From assembly GCF_014643835.1 (NCBI RefSeq), contig NZ_BMKD01000011.1, positions 1-64,000 on the forward strand: a stretch of DNA of 64,000 bases. Reading direction: 5' to 3'. Shown here in pieces: positions 26,418-36,388 of this stretch. The translations under genes were made by a program, and so were the position numbers. Source of the stretch: Mucilaginibacter rubeus (GTDB taxonomy: Bacteria > Bacteroidota > Bacteroidia > Sphingobacteriales > Sphingobacteriaceae). Position 1 is the first letter of the stretch. Each line of letters opens with the position of its first letter. The notes beneath the pieces are model-generated. The model saw nothing but the letters and a program-made list of their open reading frames with translations. It ran no database searches and was not told the DNA's origin.

Positions 26418-28535
26418 ATGACAAAAACGTTCTGTTTATTTGCATTAGCTGTTTTACTTTGCAGCTATACACATGCACAAATGACTATAAAAACACTTCC
26501 ATACCCTAAAACAAAAAAAGTTGATGTTGTTGACACCTATTTTGGCACACAGGTGCCCGATCCATACCGCTGGCTTGAACATGATCATGCCGACGACACT
26601 AAAGCCTGGGTACAGGAAGAAAATAAGGTAACGTTCAACTATCTCGATCAGATCCCCTACCGGGCCGACATTCATAAGCGCCTGGAGTTTTTATGGAATT
26701 ACGAAAAATATAGCGCTCCCTTTAAGGAAGGCAAATACATTTACTTTTATAAAAACGACGGGCTGCAAAGCCAAAATGTATTGTACCGCCAATTAGGCGA
26801 TAACGGCGCCCCCGAAGTTTTTCTTGATCCCAATAAATTCTCTGCCGATGGTACTACCTCTTTACAAGGCATCCAGTTTAGCAAAAACGGGGAGCTGGCA
26901 GCCTACCAGATCTCTGAGGGAGGCTCGGACTGGCGCAAGGTCATCGTTATTAACACCGAAGATAAAAGCGTTGTGGGTGATACCCTGAAAGATGTAAAAT
27001 TCAGCGGACTGGCATGGCATGGTACCGATGGCTTTTATTATAGCAGCTATGATAAGCCGACAGAAGGCAGCCAGCTTTCGGGTATGACACAGTTTCATAA
27101 ACTTTATTACCATAAGCTGGGCACACCTCAAAGCACCGACAAGCTGATCTTCGGCGGTGATAAAACCCCTCGCCGTTACATAGGCGCTTACCTTACCGAG
27201 GATGAACGCTTTTTGGTGATCACAGCCGCCACTTCAACAACCGGCAACGAGCTTTATATCCAGGATTTAAGTAAACCCGGTAGCCAGATCATTAACGTTG
27301 TGAACAATTTTGATAACCAGCACAGCGTTTTGGATAATGTGGGGAGCAAGCTTTATATCCTCACCAATATCTACTCGCCCAATTTTAAAATAGTTACTGT
27401 TGATGCTGCCGAACCCGGCATTACCCATTGGAAAAACCTGATCCCCGAAACTAAAAACGTATTAAGCGCCACCACCGGCGGAGGTAAAATTTTTGCTGAA
27501 TACCTGCAGGATGCCACCTCGCTGATCCAGCAATATAATATGGATGGCAAACTTGAACGTACTATCCAGTTGCCGTCAATAGGCTCTGCGTCGGGTTTCG
27601 GCACAAAAAAAGAAGAGAAGGTTACCTATTACACTTTTACCAATTACATATACCCGCCAACTATTTTTAAGCTGGATATTGAAACCGGCGCCTCCTCTGT
27701 CTATAAAAAATCGGGGGCAAAGTTTGATCCTGAACAGTATGAATCAAAACAGGTGTTTTATACCTCGAAGGATAAAACAAAGATCCCAATGATCATCACC
27801 TATAAAAAAGGGACGGTACTTAACGGGCAAAACCCAACTTTGCTGTATGCTTACGGTGGTTTTGGCGTTAGCTTAACCCCTGCTTTCAGTACATCAAACA
27901 TCATATTGCTTGAGCATGGAGGTATTTATGCTGTGCCTAACCTGCGGGGCGGCGGCGAGTACGGCGAAACCTGGCACCGCAAAGGCATCAAGCTAAAAAA
28001 ACAAAATGTGTTTGATGATTTTATTGCCGCGGCCGAATACCTTATCAAAAACAAATATACCTCCAAAGATTACCTTGCCGTTTCGGGCGGCTCAAACGGT
28101 GGCCTGCTTATCGGCGCTATGCTAACCCAGCGTCCCGACCTGTTTAAAGTAGCCTTCCCTGCCGTAGGTGTGCTGGACATGCTGAGGTATAATAAATTTA
28201 CTGCCGGGGCCGGCTGGAGCTATGATTACGGCACCGCCGAAGATTCGGAACAAATGTTTAAATACCTGTATAACTATTCACCGTACCATGCCCTTAAACC
28301 GGGCATTTACCCTGCTACCATGGTTACTACCGCCGATCATGACGACCGTGTAGTACCCGCCCATTCCTTTAAATTTGCGGCACGCCTGCAGGAATACCAG
28401 CAGGGTACTGCGCCAACACTTATCCGCATTGAAACCAATGCCGGTCACGGAGCAGGACAAAGTACAGCCCAGCTCATCAATGGCCAGGTTGATAAATGGG
28501 CTTTCATGTTCTGGAATATGGGGATAAAGTGGTAA
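26418..28535 (+). CDS. Exported prolyl oligopeptidase (S9A)
   Basis: This serine peptidase cleaves after proline in short peptides, here in the periplasm judged by the signal peptide (MTKTFCLFALAVLLCSYTHAQ). The seven-bladed propeller spans about residues 90-440. The alpha/beta hydrolase domain carries the nucleophile in GGSNGGLLIGAML (Ser about 558), the acid in DHDDRVVPAHS and the His in NAGHGAGQ. The N-terminal VDTYFGTQVPDPYRWLE is the classic S9A start. Length (705 aa) is normal. An SGNH hydrolase gene follows 31 bp downstream and may be co-transcribed. Confidence 0.93.
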   Translation: MTKTFCLFALAVLLCSYTHAQMTIKTLPYPKTKKVDVVDTYFGTQVPDPYRWLEHDHADDTKAWVQEENKVTFNYLDQIPYRADIHKRLEFLWNYEKYSAPFKEGKYIYFYKNDGLQSQNVLYRQLGDNGAPEVFLDPNKFSADGTTSLQGIQFSKNGELAAYQISEGGSDWRKVIVINTEDKSVVGDTLKDVKFSGLAWHGTDGFYYSSYDKPTEGSQLSGMTQFHKLYYHKLGTPQSTDKLIFGGDKTPRRYIGAYLTEDERFLVITAATSTTGNELYIQDLSKPGSQIINVVNNFDNQHSVLDNVGSKLYILTNIYSPNFKIVTVDAAEPGITHWKNLIPETKNVLSATTGGGKIFAEYLQDATSLIQQYNMDGKLERTIQLPSIGSASGFGTKKEEKVTYYTFTNYIYPPTIFKLDIETGASSVYKKSGAKFDPEQYESKQVFYTSKDKTKIPMIITYKKGTVLNGQNPTLLYAYGGFGVSLTPAFSTSNIILLEHGGIYAVPNLRGGGEYGETWHRKGIKLKKQNVFDDFIAAAEYLIKNKYTSKDYLAVSGGSNGGLLIGAMLTQRPDLFKVAFPAVGVLDMLRYNKFTAGAGWSYDYGTAEDSEQMFKYLYNYSPYHALKPGIYPATMVTTADHDDRVVPAHSFKFAARLQEYQQGTAPTLIRIETNAGHGAGQSTAQLINGQVDKWAFMFWNMGIKW

Positions 28536-28566
28536 CGATTTTTTAATTTCAATACTCAATTTATAA

Positions 28567-29343
28567 ATGAAAAAATACCTGTTAGCTGTTGTTCTGTTAT
28601 TCGTTGCCTCGGCAATAACATTCGCGCAGCATAAAAAACCAAATTTAAACATTGTATTTATAGGCAACAGCATAACCCAGGGCGTGCAGCTGGCCAATCC
28701 GGCAACTGAAGCGCCGCCAGCCACGGCAGTGGCTTATCTGCAAAAACAAAAGAACCTGGACACAGTAAGTTTCAGTAACCAGGGCCATAGCGGCTACACC
28801 ACGCTCGATTTTTTGCCAGGCACAGGTACTTTTGCCAAAGTTGAAGAAGCGGCTAACGCTTTTACCAATAAGGACGCATTACTCATATTTTCGGTAAAAC
28901 TTGGCACAAATGACAGTGCTATACACGGGCCGCATGGTGCTCCCGTATCGCCTGAAGATTATCAAAAAAATTTAAAGACCATAGCTGATAAACTTTTAGC
29001 CGATTTTCCGAAAGCGGTTATCATTTTCCAGCATCCGTTATGGTACAGCCCCAATACATACAACGGCGCAAAATATTTGCAGGAAGGGTTAAACAGGCTG
29101 CAAAGCTATGTGCCGATGATAGATGCGCTTGTAAAAGCATACGCTTCAACAAACCCCAAACAGGTTTTTGTGGGCGATACCAAAGCATTCGCCTACTTCG
29201 AAAAAAATCATTTAACTGATCTCATCCCCGAGAATGGTAAACAAGGTACTTTTTATCTTCACCCCAATAAAAAGGGGGCCGAAGCTTTAGGGCATTTTTG
29301 GGGGATGGCTATCAATAAAATAATAAAGCATTATTTTAAATAA
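28567..29343 (+). CDS. Exported SGNH/GDSL-family esterase
   Basis: A signal peptide (ending AITFAQ) is followed by an SGNH hydrolase domain. Block I is FIGNSITQG with the catalytic Ser, the Gly block is near FSNQGHSGYTT, the Asn block is KLGTNDS, and the catalytic His is in FYLHPNKKGAEALG. The family includes sialate O-acetylesterases and other carbohydrate acetylesterases acting in the periplasm; the exact substrate is unknown. It is 258 aa, 31 bp after the prolyl oligopeptidase gene. Confidence 0.85.
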   Translation: MKKYLLAVVLLFVASAITFAQHKKPNLNIVFIGNSITQGVQLANPATEAPPATAVAYLQKQKNLDTVSFSNQGHSGYTTLDFLPGTGTFAKVEEAANAFTNKDALLIFSVKLGTNDSAIHGPHGAPVSPEDYQKNLKTIADKLLADFPKAVIIFQHPLWYSPNTYNGAKYLQEGLNRLQSYVPMIDALVKAYASTNPKQVFVGDTKAFAYFEKNHLTDLIPENGKQGTFYLHPNKKGAEALGHFWGMAINKIIKHYFK

Positions 29344-29483
29344 ATTAGTTATTGCTTTGCATCTTTTAAATGAAAGCTAAAGCAGAATGTGCAAAACCGA
29401 AATAACATATTGATTTTCAATACCATTAAGTTACTTCCTGTAAATTAAATAATAGGCGCTATATAAGCCTACTGGCACACTAA

Positions 29484-32400
29484 TCACCTTAAAATCACCA
29501 CATAGCCCGAAATAACAATGTTATTCATCTTTGTATTTACTATATAGTAGTAAGTACCGGACGGCAGCGGTTTTCCCTGGTAAGTGCCATCCCAGGGCTT
29601 AGGATATCCTACAGAATGGAATAAAGACTGTCCGTAACGATTATAAACATCAACTGTGCTGTTTTCATACGCTACTAAGCCTTTAATTTCCCAATAGTCA
29701 TTTACCCCATCACCATTTGGTGTAAAGGTGTTGCTAACGTTTATTACCGGCGAAACCTTAACTGCAACCTGGCTTTCGTTCACACAGCCGTTTGATTTAT
29801 CAGTGATTTTAAGTTTGTAAATTATATCCTGATCGCCCGTTACTACCGGGTTTTTAGCTGTGGGGTTATCCAGACCGGTGGCCGGTGTCCATTCATAGGT
29901 TACGTTTTCGCTGCCTACTACCGGGTTTAAAGTAATGGTATGCCCTTTTAATACATATCTTGTATCGCCGGCTGCATCTGCCTGCACTGTTGGCGGCGGA
30001 ACAAAATTGATGGTGATATCATCAGTAGGCGTATGACAATTATCAGCCTGGGTTGCGGTAAGTATCAATTTAACCGAGCCTTTTGCAATATCTATTGGGT
30101 CGGGCTGAAAGGTTGGAGCGTATACATCATCCGAAGGGATAAATTTACCTAAGCCCGATGCTGACGTCCACTTAACGGTAGTGCCTGAAAGCGGCCGACC
30201 ATTTAATGGCACCATAGGGGTTTGGTTACAAACATTATCAATGCTTGGCGGTCCTGCATCGGCACCAGGATCCGGTGCAAACTTAAATGTTACATCTTTT
30301 GATACGGCCGAACACCCATCAGGACTTGTTGACGTAAGGGTTAAAGTGACGGAACCAGCATTCTTATCTGCAGTTGATGGAAAATATTTACCTATCGGGT
30401 CATCCTGTTTAGAGAAAGTGCCGCTGCCGCTGGTACTCCAGATACCGGTTCTATATACGCTAATCACCTCGCCGGCAAGTTGTATAAATGGATCATTAAC
30501 ACATACGTTATGAGAAGGGCCGGCAACAACAATTGGGAGCGGGTTAACTTTAACGTCTACTGGATCACTTGGTTCGCCCGGGCAGTTATTAATTATCAAA
30601 TACAAATTATAAGGACCCGCGTTAGCAGCTGTGGCGTTTGGAATGGTTGTGCTCGGGCTTTGAGTTTCCAATCTAAAATTGTTGGGACCGGTCCACAAAT
30701 ATGTTGCACCTGCTATAGGCTGGGTTTGCAGTATAATATCGTTGCCTTCGCAAACGGGGCTGTTGCTGTGCCCATCTATTTTTAATGTCTGGGGCCTTAC
30801 AGTTACCGTATATTTAACTGGAGTGCCCGGACAGCCAAATGCTACAGGCGTTATGGTATAAGAAACCTGGATAGGGTTTGTTGTAGTATTAACCAGGGCT
30901 TCATTAATAGGATTGGCGGTTTGATCGGTAACCGGGGCATTGCTGATGCCGGTGACAGCCGGCCTGCTCCATAAAAAAGTAGCCGTAGATATATTGGATG
31001 TTAAAGTAAGCCCCAGTGGTGTGTTGTTACATTTCGGCTCTGAAGGTGGTGGATTGGTAATTACCGCTCCCGGATTAACCCTTACCTTAAGCGGATACGG
31101 GATTCCCGGACAATCATTTGTTTTAAAATTAAACACGTAAATAACATCAATAGGATCAGTGGTGGTATTATAAAGCACCTCTTTTATGGTAGGTGACGCC
31201 TGGCCCGCTACAGCAGCATTACTGATACCCGGAACGGCCTCCCTGCCCCATGTAAAGCTTGTAACCTGGGTGTTAAATTTAACTTCATAATTGGTGCTTG
31301 TACCATTACAAACCGGGCCGGGGGGAGCACTTTTAACCACAGGGGTGGCATTTACCTTTACTGTGTATGTAAACACAGGCCCGGGGCAACCGTTTAAATA
31401 TGGTGTTATTTTATATGCCACGTCAACAGCTGCACCGTTTGCATCGTTATTTAACAGTGTTTCGGTAATTGAGCTTGATGTTTGGCCCGTTACCGGGGGG
31501 TTACTGATGCCGGCAACCGCGGGGCGGTCCCATGAGAAAGTGGTACCGGGCTGGTCGGCGGTGATCGCGTAATTTAGCGCGGTACCGCTGCATATCGGAT
31601 CGCCTGTGGCGCTGCTTATTACCTGTGGGGCGGGCGTAACTTTTACATCAACTTTAGTGCGTTCACTAATACAGTTATTAACCTTAGTCTCCACATAATA
31701 AGTTCTGTTGATGGTTAACGGAGCTGTAGGAAAAGGGTTTCCCTGGTGTACAGGGGTGCCTCCGACGGGCACATTGTACCAAGTGTAGGTGCCCGTTGAG
31801 CCGCTTGCGGTAAGTATAGCAGATTGGCCTTCACAAACCGTTGCTGTGTTATCGGTGCCAACCGTAGGTGCTGCCGGAGGGGGTATCGCCTTAACCAAAA
31901 CAGGGGTACGCGCACTGGTAATACCGCCCACTGTTGTCGCAACATAATAAGTAATATCGTTTAGTATTGGCGGGGTAGTAAATATCGGGCCAACCTTAAG
32001 AGGTGTTCCACCGGTAGCATCGCTATACCAGCGGTATGTTCCGCCCGGCGCTGTGGCTACGAGGGTGGTTGTACTGCCTGTACAAACAGATTTACCAGGG
32101 GCCGTTGGCGCGGCAGGCACCGGGTTTATAGTTATGGTAACCGTGCTTGATTTTGAACCGCAAGGTCCCGCAGGATCATTAGATGTTAAAGTTAGTGTCG
32201 CTACTTTTTCTCCCGTAGCCGGCGTATAAACAGCATCCTTACTTGTTGGGTCGGAGAACGTCCCCGCGCCGCCTGTCCATTTTACTGATGTAGCCCCCCC
32301 TCCAAAACTTCCGGCCAACTGTACAAGGTCGCCCTGCTTTTTAACCTGGTCCGGGCCTGCATCAACGATAACCCTATTGTAAATAGTTATCTGGTTGGTA

Positions 32401-34862
32401 GCAATACTTTGCGGACAGCCGCTGCTCGCCGCTATAGTATTGGTTATGGTGTACGGCCCGCCGGCGCGGCTTCTCACCAGGTCAATCTCGCCGGTGCCGG
32501 GATTCTTAAATACGATATTACCGGTCGGTTCGCTGAAAACGCCGGCACTTGCCCCCGGCTGGAAAACCGGCAGCGGGTTTTTTACATCGTTACAGATGGG
32601 AGTATTATATGTAAAAGTAGCATCCGGTGTTGTTACTATGGAGATGCTTTGGCTGGCCGTTCCCGGGCATGAGCCCCCATAGGTAAAAGTAATGGTGTAT
32701 TTTCCGGGAATACTTGCCGCCACATTGATCTCGCCTGTGGTGTTACTCACAAAAACCAGCCCGGGTGTTGACGAAAAAGTACCTCCGGCCGGATTAAGAA
32801 TAGCAGGCTTTACATTACTTCCCGATGTACATATCGTGCCCGAAGGATACCGAAACTGGGGGTCAATAATAGATGTTATTGATACCGTGAAAGCGGTACG
32901 CGGACTAACACATGTGCCATTAACGGCCTCGGCATAAAAAGTTGTTTGTGCAAACAAAGGGTCGGTAGTATAAGTGTTGCCGGTGTGCACCGGTGTACCG
33001 CCTGTAGCACCAGTATACCATTGGATGGTTGCGCCCGAAGCCGGAACGCTTAAATTGGCAGGGTCGCCGGGGCATACCGTTGCAGTACCGTTAACCGTTG
33101 GAGCGGCAGGCAGTGGGGTAACCTGTATGGTTACCGGGGTACGCTGGCTGCTACAGCGGTTGGCTGTACTTTGTACATAATAAGTGGTATTTGCAGTTAG
33201 CTCGGGCGTAACATAGGTGTTGCCGGTTATTAACAGGTTGCCGCCGGTGGCCTGGTCATACCATTCATAGTCATCGGGCGAGCCTGTTGCTGTAAGTGTA
33301 GCCGCTGTACCGGCACATATTGCCGGGACTGGTTGCACAGCGGGGGCCGGGATCGGATCAAGTACGGTTACGGTAATTGCCGATCTGTCGCTGATACATG
33401 TCCCTACCGTTGTTTGAACATAATAAGTTGTAGTGGCTGTTAAAGCGGGAGTTATAAACGTATCGCCCGAAAATATAGAGGTACCTCCGGTGGCCGCGGT
33501 AAACCATTGAAAACTTCCGCCTTGTGCCGACGTTGCTGTTAAAGAGGCTGTTTCCCCATTGCAAATTACCGGCCCGTCGGGCACCACCGGTGCATCCGGG
33601 GCAGGGGTAACAGTAATTGTTATCGGGGTACGCTCGCTTGTGCAACCGCCGGTGGTATGCTCAACATAATAAGTTTTATTACTGGTTAAAGCCGGGGTTT
33701 GAAAAGTATTGCCAGTACCAACCGAACTGCCACCTGTGGCTGCTGTATACCAGTTATACGTGCCGGTGGGCGATGGATCGGCAGTTAAGGTAATACCGGT
33801 GCCATAGCAGGCAGACGGTGATTGCGAAGGTGGCGCGGCCGGTATTGGCGTTACAGATACCGGCACCGCGATACGGTCGCTTGTGCAATCGCCTACCCGT
33901 GTTTGCACATAATAAGTAACCGCAGAGGTAAGCACCGGGGTTGTATAATCCGGGCTTGAAATTAACGGCGTGCCTCCTGAAGGTACATCAAACCACTCGG
34001 CTACCCCCGAGGCATCAGCATGCAGCGTAATAGCCGATCCGGAACAAGTGCTGTAGCCACCTGCAGGAAGTACAGGAACGGCTGGCGGCGCATTAATCCG
34101 GGCAACTACAGGGATACCAGAGCTGGCACAATCTTTAATTACTGTAAAAAGATAATAAGTGGTATTTGCAAATAATGGGGGCGTTGTATAGGTTGCATCG
34201 TTGCTCAATGGTGTTCCTGTTCCCGAGGAATTTGAATACCAGGCATAACTGTCGGCACCCGACGCTATTAACGTTGCAGGGGTACCATAACACACCGGAT
34301 CTGCCTGGATGCCTGGCCGGCCTGTTACATTAACAACAACCGAGCTCCGTGTACTGGTACAGCTGCCTACTGTTGTTTCCACATAAAAAATGGTACGCTG
34401 GGTAATCGGGTCTGTCTTATATGGGTTACCAGTAAACAGGAAATTGCCATCAGCATCGTACCACTGGTAAGTTCCTCCGGGAGCCGTTGCTGTTAAAGTT
34501 GCCGAAGTATTGGGGCAAACAACCGGATTGGCTACCGTAGGCGGATTTGGAGAAGCTACAGCGGTAATCGGAATATTGGCAACCTTTGGCTGGCAGCCCG
34601 GGGTTTTATCACTAACCGTTACCGTATACGTTCCGGCTTTGTTTACATCAATAGATGGCGTATTTTCACCGGTGTTCCAGATGTAGGTAAATGGGCCTGT
34701 ACCGCCCGATAGGTTAGCGGTTAACGTTACATTCTTTCCCGAACATATCGTATTAGCTGTTGAGGATATGGTTACATTCAATGTACAAACTTGACTATAC
34801 CCTGCTAACGACCAAATAACCAACAGGAATAGTACAAGCAACGGCTTATTAATGTTCTTCAT
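29484..34862 (-). CDS. Giant T9SS-exported Ig/PKD-repeat protein
   Basis: This cell-surface protein of about 1790 aa has a signal peptide (MKNINKPLLVLFLLVIWSLA, then GYSQ) and an SprB-like first domain. Seven tandem Ig_7-type repeats of about 80 aa follow, each with C-x-G, WY and TTYYV...C-S-R landmarks; a different spacer region comes next, then two more Ig_7 repeats. Three PKD-like repeats (SRPAVTGISNAPVTDQT type) and several more Ig/PKD segments complete the array. The C-terminal 90 residues (TFTPNGDGVNDYWEI, VYNRYGQSLF, PLPSGTYYYIV) are a CHU_C type-B sorting domain, which directs type IX secretion. The frame extends to 34946, but the signal peptide fixes ATG 34862. The likely role is adhesin or gliding-related; ligand unknown. 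Confidence 0.92.
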   Translation of the reverse strand: MKNINKPLLVLFLLVIWSLAGYSQVCTLNVTISSTANTICSGKNVTLTANLSGGTGPFTYIWNTGENTPSIDVNKAGTYTVTVSDKTPGCQPKVANIPITAVASPNPPTVANPVVCPNTSATLTATAPGGTYQWYDADGNFLFTGNPYKTDPITQRTIFYVETTVGSCTSTRSSVVVNVTGRPGIQADPVCYGTPATLIASGADSYAWYSNSSGTGTPLSNDATYTTPPLFANTTYYLFTVIKDCASSGIPVVARINAPPAVPVLPAGGYSTCSGSAITLHADASGVAEWFDVPSGGTPLISSPDYTTPVLTSAVTYYVQTRVGDCTSDRIAVPVSVTPIPAAPPSQSPSACYGTGITLTADPSPTGTYNWYTAATGGSSVGTGNTFQTPALTSNKTYYVEHTTGGCTSERTPITITVTPAPDAPVVPDGPVICNGETASLTATSAQGGSFQWFTAATGGTSIFSGDTFITPALTATTTYYVQTTVGTCISDRSAITVTVLDPIPAPAVQPVPAICAGTAATLTATGSPDDYEWYDQATGGNLLITGNTYVTPELTANTTYYVQSTANRCSSQRTPVTIQVTPLPAAPTVNGTATVCPGDPANLSVPASGATIQWYTGATGGTPVHTGNTYTTDPLFAQTTFYAEAVNGTCVSPRTAFTVSITSIIDPQFRYPSGTICTSGSNVKPAILNPAGGTFSSTPGLVFVSNTTGEINVAASIPGKYTITFTYGGSCPGTASQSISIVTTPDATFTYNTPICNDVKNPLPVFQPGASAGVFSEPTGNIVFKNPGTGEIDLVRSRAGGPYTITNTIAASSGCPQSIATNQITIYNRVIVDAGPDQVKKQGDLVQLAGSFGGGATSVKWTGGAGTFSDPTSKDAVYTPATGEKVATLTLTSNDPAGPCGSKSSTVTITINPVPAAPTAPGKSVCTGSTTTLVATAPGGTYRWYSDATGGTPLKVGPIFTTPPILNDITYYVATTVGGITSARTPVLVKAIPPPAAPTVGTDNTATVCEGQSAILTASGSTGTYTWYNVPVGGTPVHQGNPFPTAPLTINRTYYVETKVNNCISERTKVDVKVTPAPQVISSATGDPICSGTALNYAITADQPGTTFSWDRPAVAGISNPPVTGQTSSSITETLLNNDANGAAVDVAYKITPYLNGCPGPVFTYTVKVNATPVVKSAPPGPVCNGTSTNYEVKFNTQVTSFTWGREAVPGISNAAVAGQASPTIKEVLYNTTTDPIDVIYVFNFKTNDCPGIPYPLKVRVNPGAVITNPPPSEPKCNNTPLGLTLTSNISTATFLWSRPAVTGISNAPVTDQTANPINEALVNTTTNPIQVSYTITPVAFGCPGTPVKYTVTVRPQTLKIDGHSNSPVCEGNDIILQTQPIAGATYLWTGPNNFRLETQSPSTTIPNATAANAGPYNLYLIINNCPGEPSDPVDVKVNPLPIVVAGPSHNVCVNDPFIQLAGEVISVYRTGIWSTSGSGTFSKQDDPIGKYFPSTADKNAGSVTLTLTSTSPDGCSAVSKDVTFKFAPDPGADAGPPSIDNVCNQTPMVPLNGRPLSGTTVKWTSASGLGKFIPSDDVYAPTFQPDPIDIAKGSVKLILTATQADNCHTPTDDITINFVPPPTVQADAAGDTRYVLKGHTITLNPVVGSENVTYEWTPATGLDNPTAKNPVVTGDQDIIYKLKITDKSNGCVNESQVAVKVSPVINVSNTFTPNGDGVNDYWEIKGLVAYENSTVDVYNRYGQSLFHSVGYPKPWDGTYQGKPLPSGTYYYIVNTKMNNIVISGYVVILR

Positions 34863-35210
34863 AAGTCTCTTTATACTCAATAAATGTGGCTGCAAGCGGC
34901 TCATTTTAACAACTCCCCTTATTGAGCACAGTTTTAAGATTGGCAAACAATACTGTTATGCTATACCAATCCGGCAATGATGTGCGCCTTTTTACGTAAA
35001 ATACTAAAAATAGGTTTGATAAAACGTCAACAAAATGCACAATGAAACCCTGATGAAATTATTTCTTTTATAGATTAAAAAAATACCCGGCTAGGAAAAT
35101 AACCAGGTATAAAAGAGGCACGATAGTGTACCTCGTACAATTACAGGATCTGCCGGTAATCATTCACCCCCCGGCAGCGATATAATAGTATTTTAAAGAT
35201 CCGGATTGAC
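34863..35210. other. Spacer between trpC and the giant surface-protein gene
   Basis: This 348-bp region holds the upstream region of the surface-protein gene and the 3' flank of trpC. A 7-bp stem (35150-35156 with 35171-35177) without a T tract may be a weak transcription stop. No trpF, trpB or trpA remnant is visible. Confidence 0.45.
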
Positions 35211-35993
35211 TTATAACAAAGCCACAAAATCACGCATTGCCTGTCCAGGATCCTGTTGTTTCATGAAAGTTTCGCCAATTAGAAAACCATTGAAACCTTC
35301 CAGTTTAAGGTGCCTGATGGTTTCGGGATCGCTGATGGCGCTTTCCGAAATCTTCATAAACTCGGCGGGGATATGTTTAGCCAATTTGTAAGATGTTTCA
35401 ACCGACACGGTAAAATCGGCCAGGTTGCGGTTATTTACGCCAATGGCATCCAGGTTAGGGTTAATGCTGCGTTCCAGTTCTTCGAGGTTATGTACCTCAA
35501 GCAATACGTTAAGGCCTATACTTTTGGCAAGTTTGGCCAGGGTATCAATTTCGGCAGGTGTAAGTATAGCGGCTATGAGCAGGATAATATCGGCGCCTAA
35601 TGACTTGGCCTCTATCACCTGGTACTCATCTATCATAAAATCCTTGCGCAATACAGGGATGCTATTTACCGAACGCGCTTTCACCAGATCGGCTTTCCGG
35701 CCCATGAAGAAGTTACGGTCGGTTAAAACCGAAAGTGCCGAAGCGCCGGCAGCGGCATAATCTGTTGTAACGGCGCTAACCCGCACCTTGTCGTTAATAA
35801 TACCTTTTGAAGGCGATTTACGCTTAAACTCGGCTATGATACCGGTACGTGACGGATCGAGCAGAAATTCTTTGAATGAATAGGTTTCACGGTGAAAATG
35901 ATCCGATTCTTCAAGTACGGTATATGATGTACGTTTTTTTGCCGAAGCAACTTCTCTTTTTTTGTTGGCAACTATTTTATCAAGTATCGTCAT
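35211..35993 (-). CDS. trpC: Indole-3-glycerol phosphate synthase
   Basis: TrpC closes the indole ring of CdRP to give indole-3-glycerol phosphate in tryptophan synthesis. TIM-barrel motifs are complete: AEFKRKSPSKG (catalytic Lys), VLTDRNFFMG, VLRKDFMIDEYQ, LLEVHNLEEL, GVNNRNLADF and ISESAIS. The 260-aa length is normal. It lies 395 bp downstream of trpG, and the usual trpD between them is replaced by repeats. Whether it still shares the trpE transcript is uncertain. Confidence 0.95.
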   Translation of the reverse strand: MTILDKIVANKKREVASAKKRTSYTVLEESDHFHRETYSFKEFLLDPSRTGIIAEFKRKSPSKGIINDKVRVSAVTTDYAAAGASALSVLTDRNFFMGRKADLVKARSVNSIPVLRKDFMIDEYQVIEAKSLGADIILLIAAILTPAEIDTLAKLAKSIGLNVLLEVHNLEELERSINPNLDAIGVNNRNLADFTVSVETSYKLAKHIPAEFMKISESAISDPETIRHLKLEGFNGFLIGETFMKQQDPGQAMRDFVALL

Positions 35994-36013
35994 AGTATCG
36001 AAGCACTAATATT

Positions 36014-36147
36014 TATGTCATTGCGAGGCGCGAAGCAATTAGTCTTACCCAACCCCGTCCAGAGGAGAGGATTTTAAGTGCTTTTTAAATCTTCCTTTCC
36101 GTAGGAGATTTAGAGGGGCTAATTGCTCTCTTCCTTATAATGACATA
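36014..36147. repeat. 134-bp foldback element in the trpC-trpG gap
   Basis: The outer ends are inverted: TATGTCAT (36014-36021) with ATGACATA (36140-36147), and GCAATTAG (36035-36042) with CTAATTGC (36119-36126). The 13-nt spacers between the two paired blocks are equal in length but unpaired. The left arm contains the widespread intergenic word ATTGCGAGGCGCGAAGCAAT, also seen in reverse orientation near 59341. Confidence 0.7.
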
Positions 36148-36199
36148 GTTGTAAGCTATTGGTTAATAAGTGTATTTTTCAATCAATTTTATAACATGT

Positions 36200-36296
36200 G
36201 CGTTGCCTGCGGCCCGGGCTTTTTGTTACAAGTCCTCGCTTTTCCTGCCCCCAATCCCAACCCGCGCTGTGGGCTTTTCACTGCAATCCCTAACGC
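36200..36296 (-). repeat. Dispersed intergenic element, copy 3 (variant)
   Basis: On the minus strand it begins GCGTTAGGGATTGCAG and ends GGGCCGCAGGCAACGC, matching the ends of copies 1 and 2, while the centre differs and is longer (97 bp in all). GCGTT at one end pairs with AACGC at the other. Confidence 0.65.
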
Positions 36297-36331
36297 GGCC
36301 ACCGCGCACCGCTAAGTGTCCTGCTCTCCGC

Positions 36332-36353
36332 GAGAGACCCTGCGGGGACGTTA
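36332..36353 (+). repeat. GAGAGACCCTG motif, copy 1
   Basis: GAGAGACCCTG followed by CGGGGACGTTA recurs as GAGAGACCCTG-ATGGAACGTTA at 59035-59056. In both places it lies next to a copy of the dispersed element. Confidence 0.55.
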
Positions 36354-36388
36354 TATCAATTTTTCAAAGTTATCATTATTTCATAAAA

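Larger units (their letters stand above)
35994..36388. other. Repeat-filled gap where trpD would be expected
   Basis: This 395-bp non-coding region between trpG and trpC holds a foldback element (36014-36147), an inverted copy of the dispersed element (36200-36296) and a GAGAGACCCTG motif (36332-36353). No TrpD (anthranilate phosphoribosyltransferase) fragment could be recognised in any frame. Confidence 0.7.

Noticed and set aside
30181-30785. Several plus-strand frames of 60-110 codons within the giant surface-protein gene
   Set aside because: They arise from the Gly/Thr/Pro-rich repeats read on the opposite strand and share no conserved features.
29484-34862. CRISPR-like or satellite DNA array
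   Set aside because: The periodicity is about 240 bp, diverged at the DNA level and in frame; it reflects protein-domain repeats.
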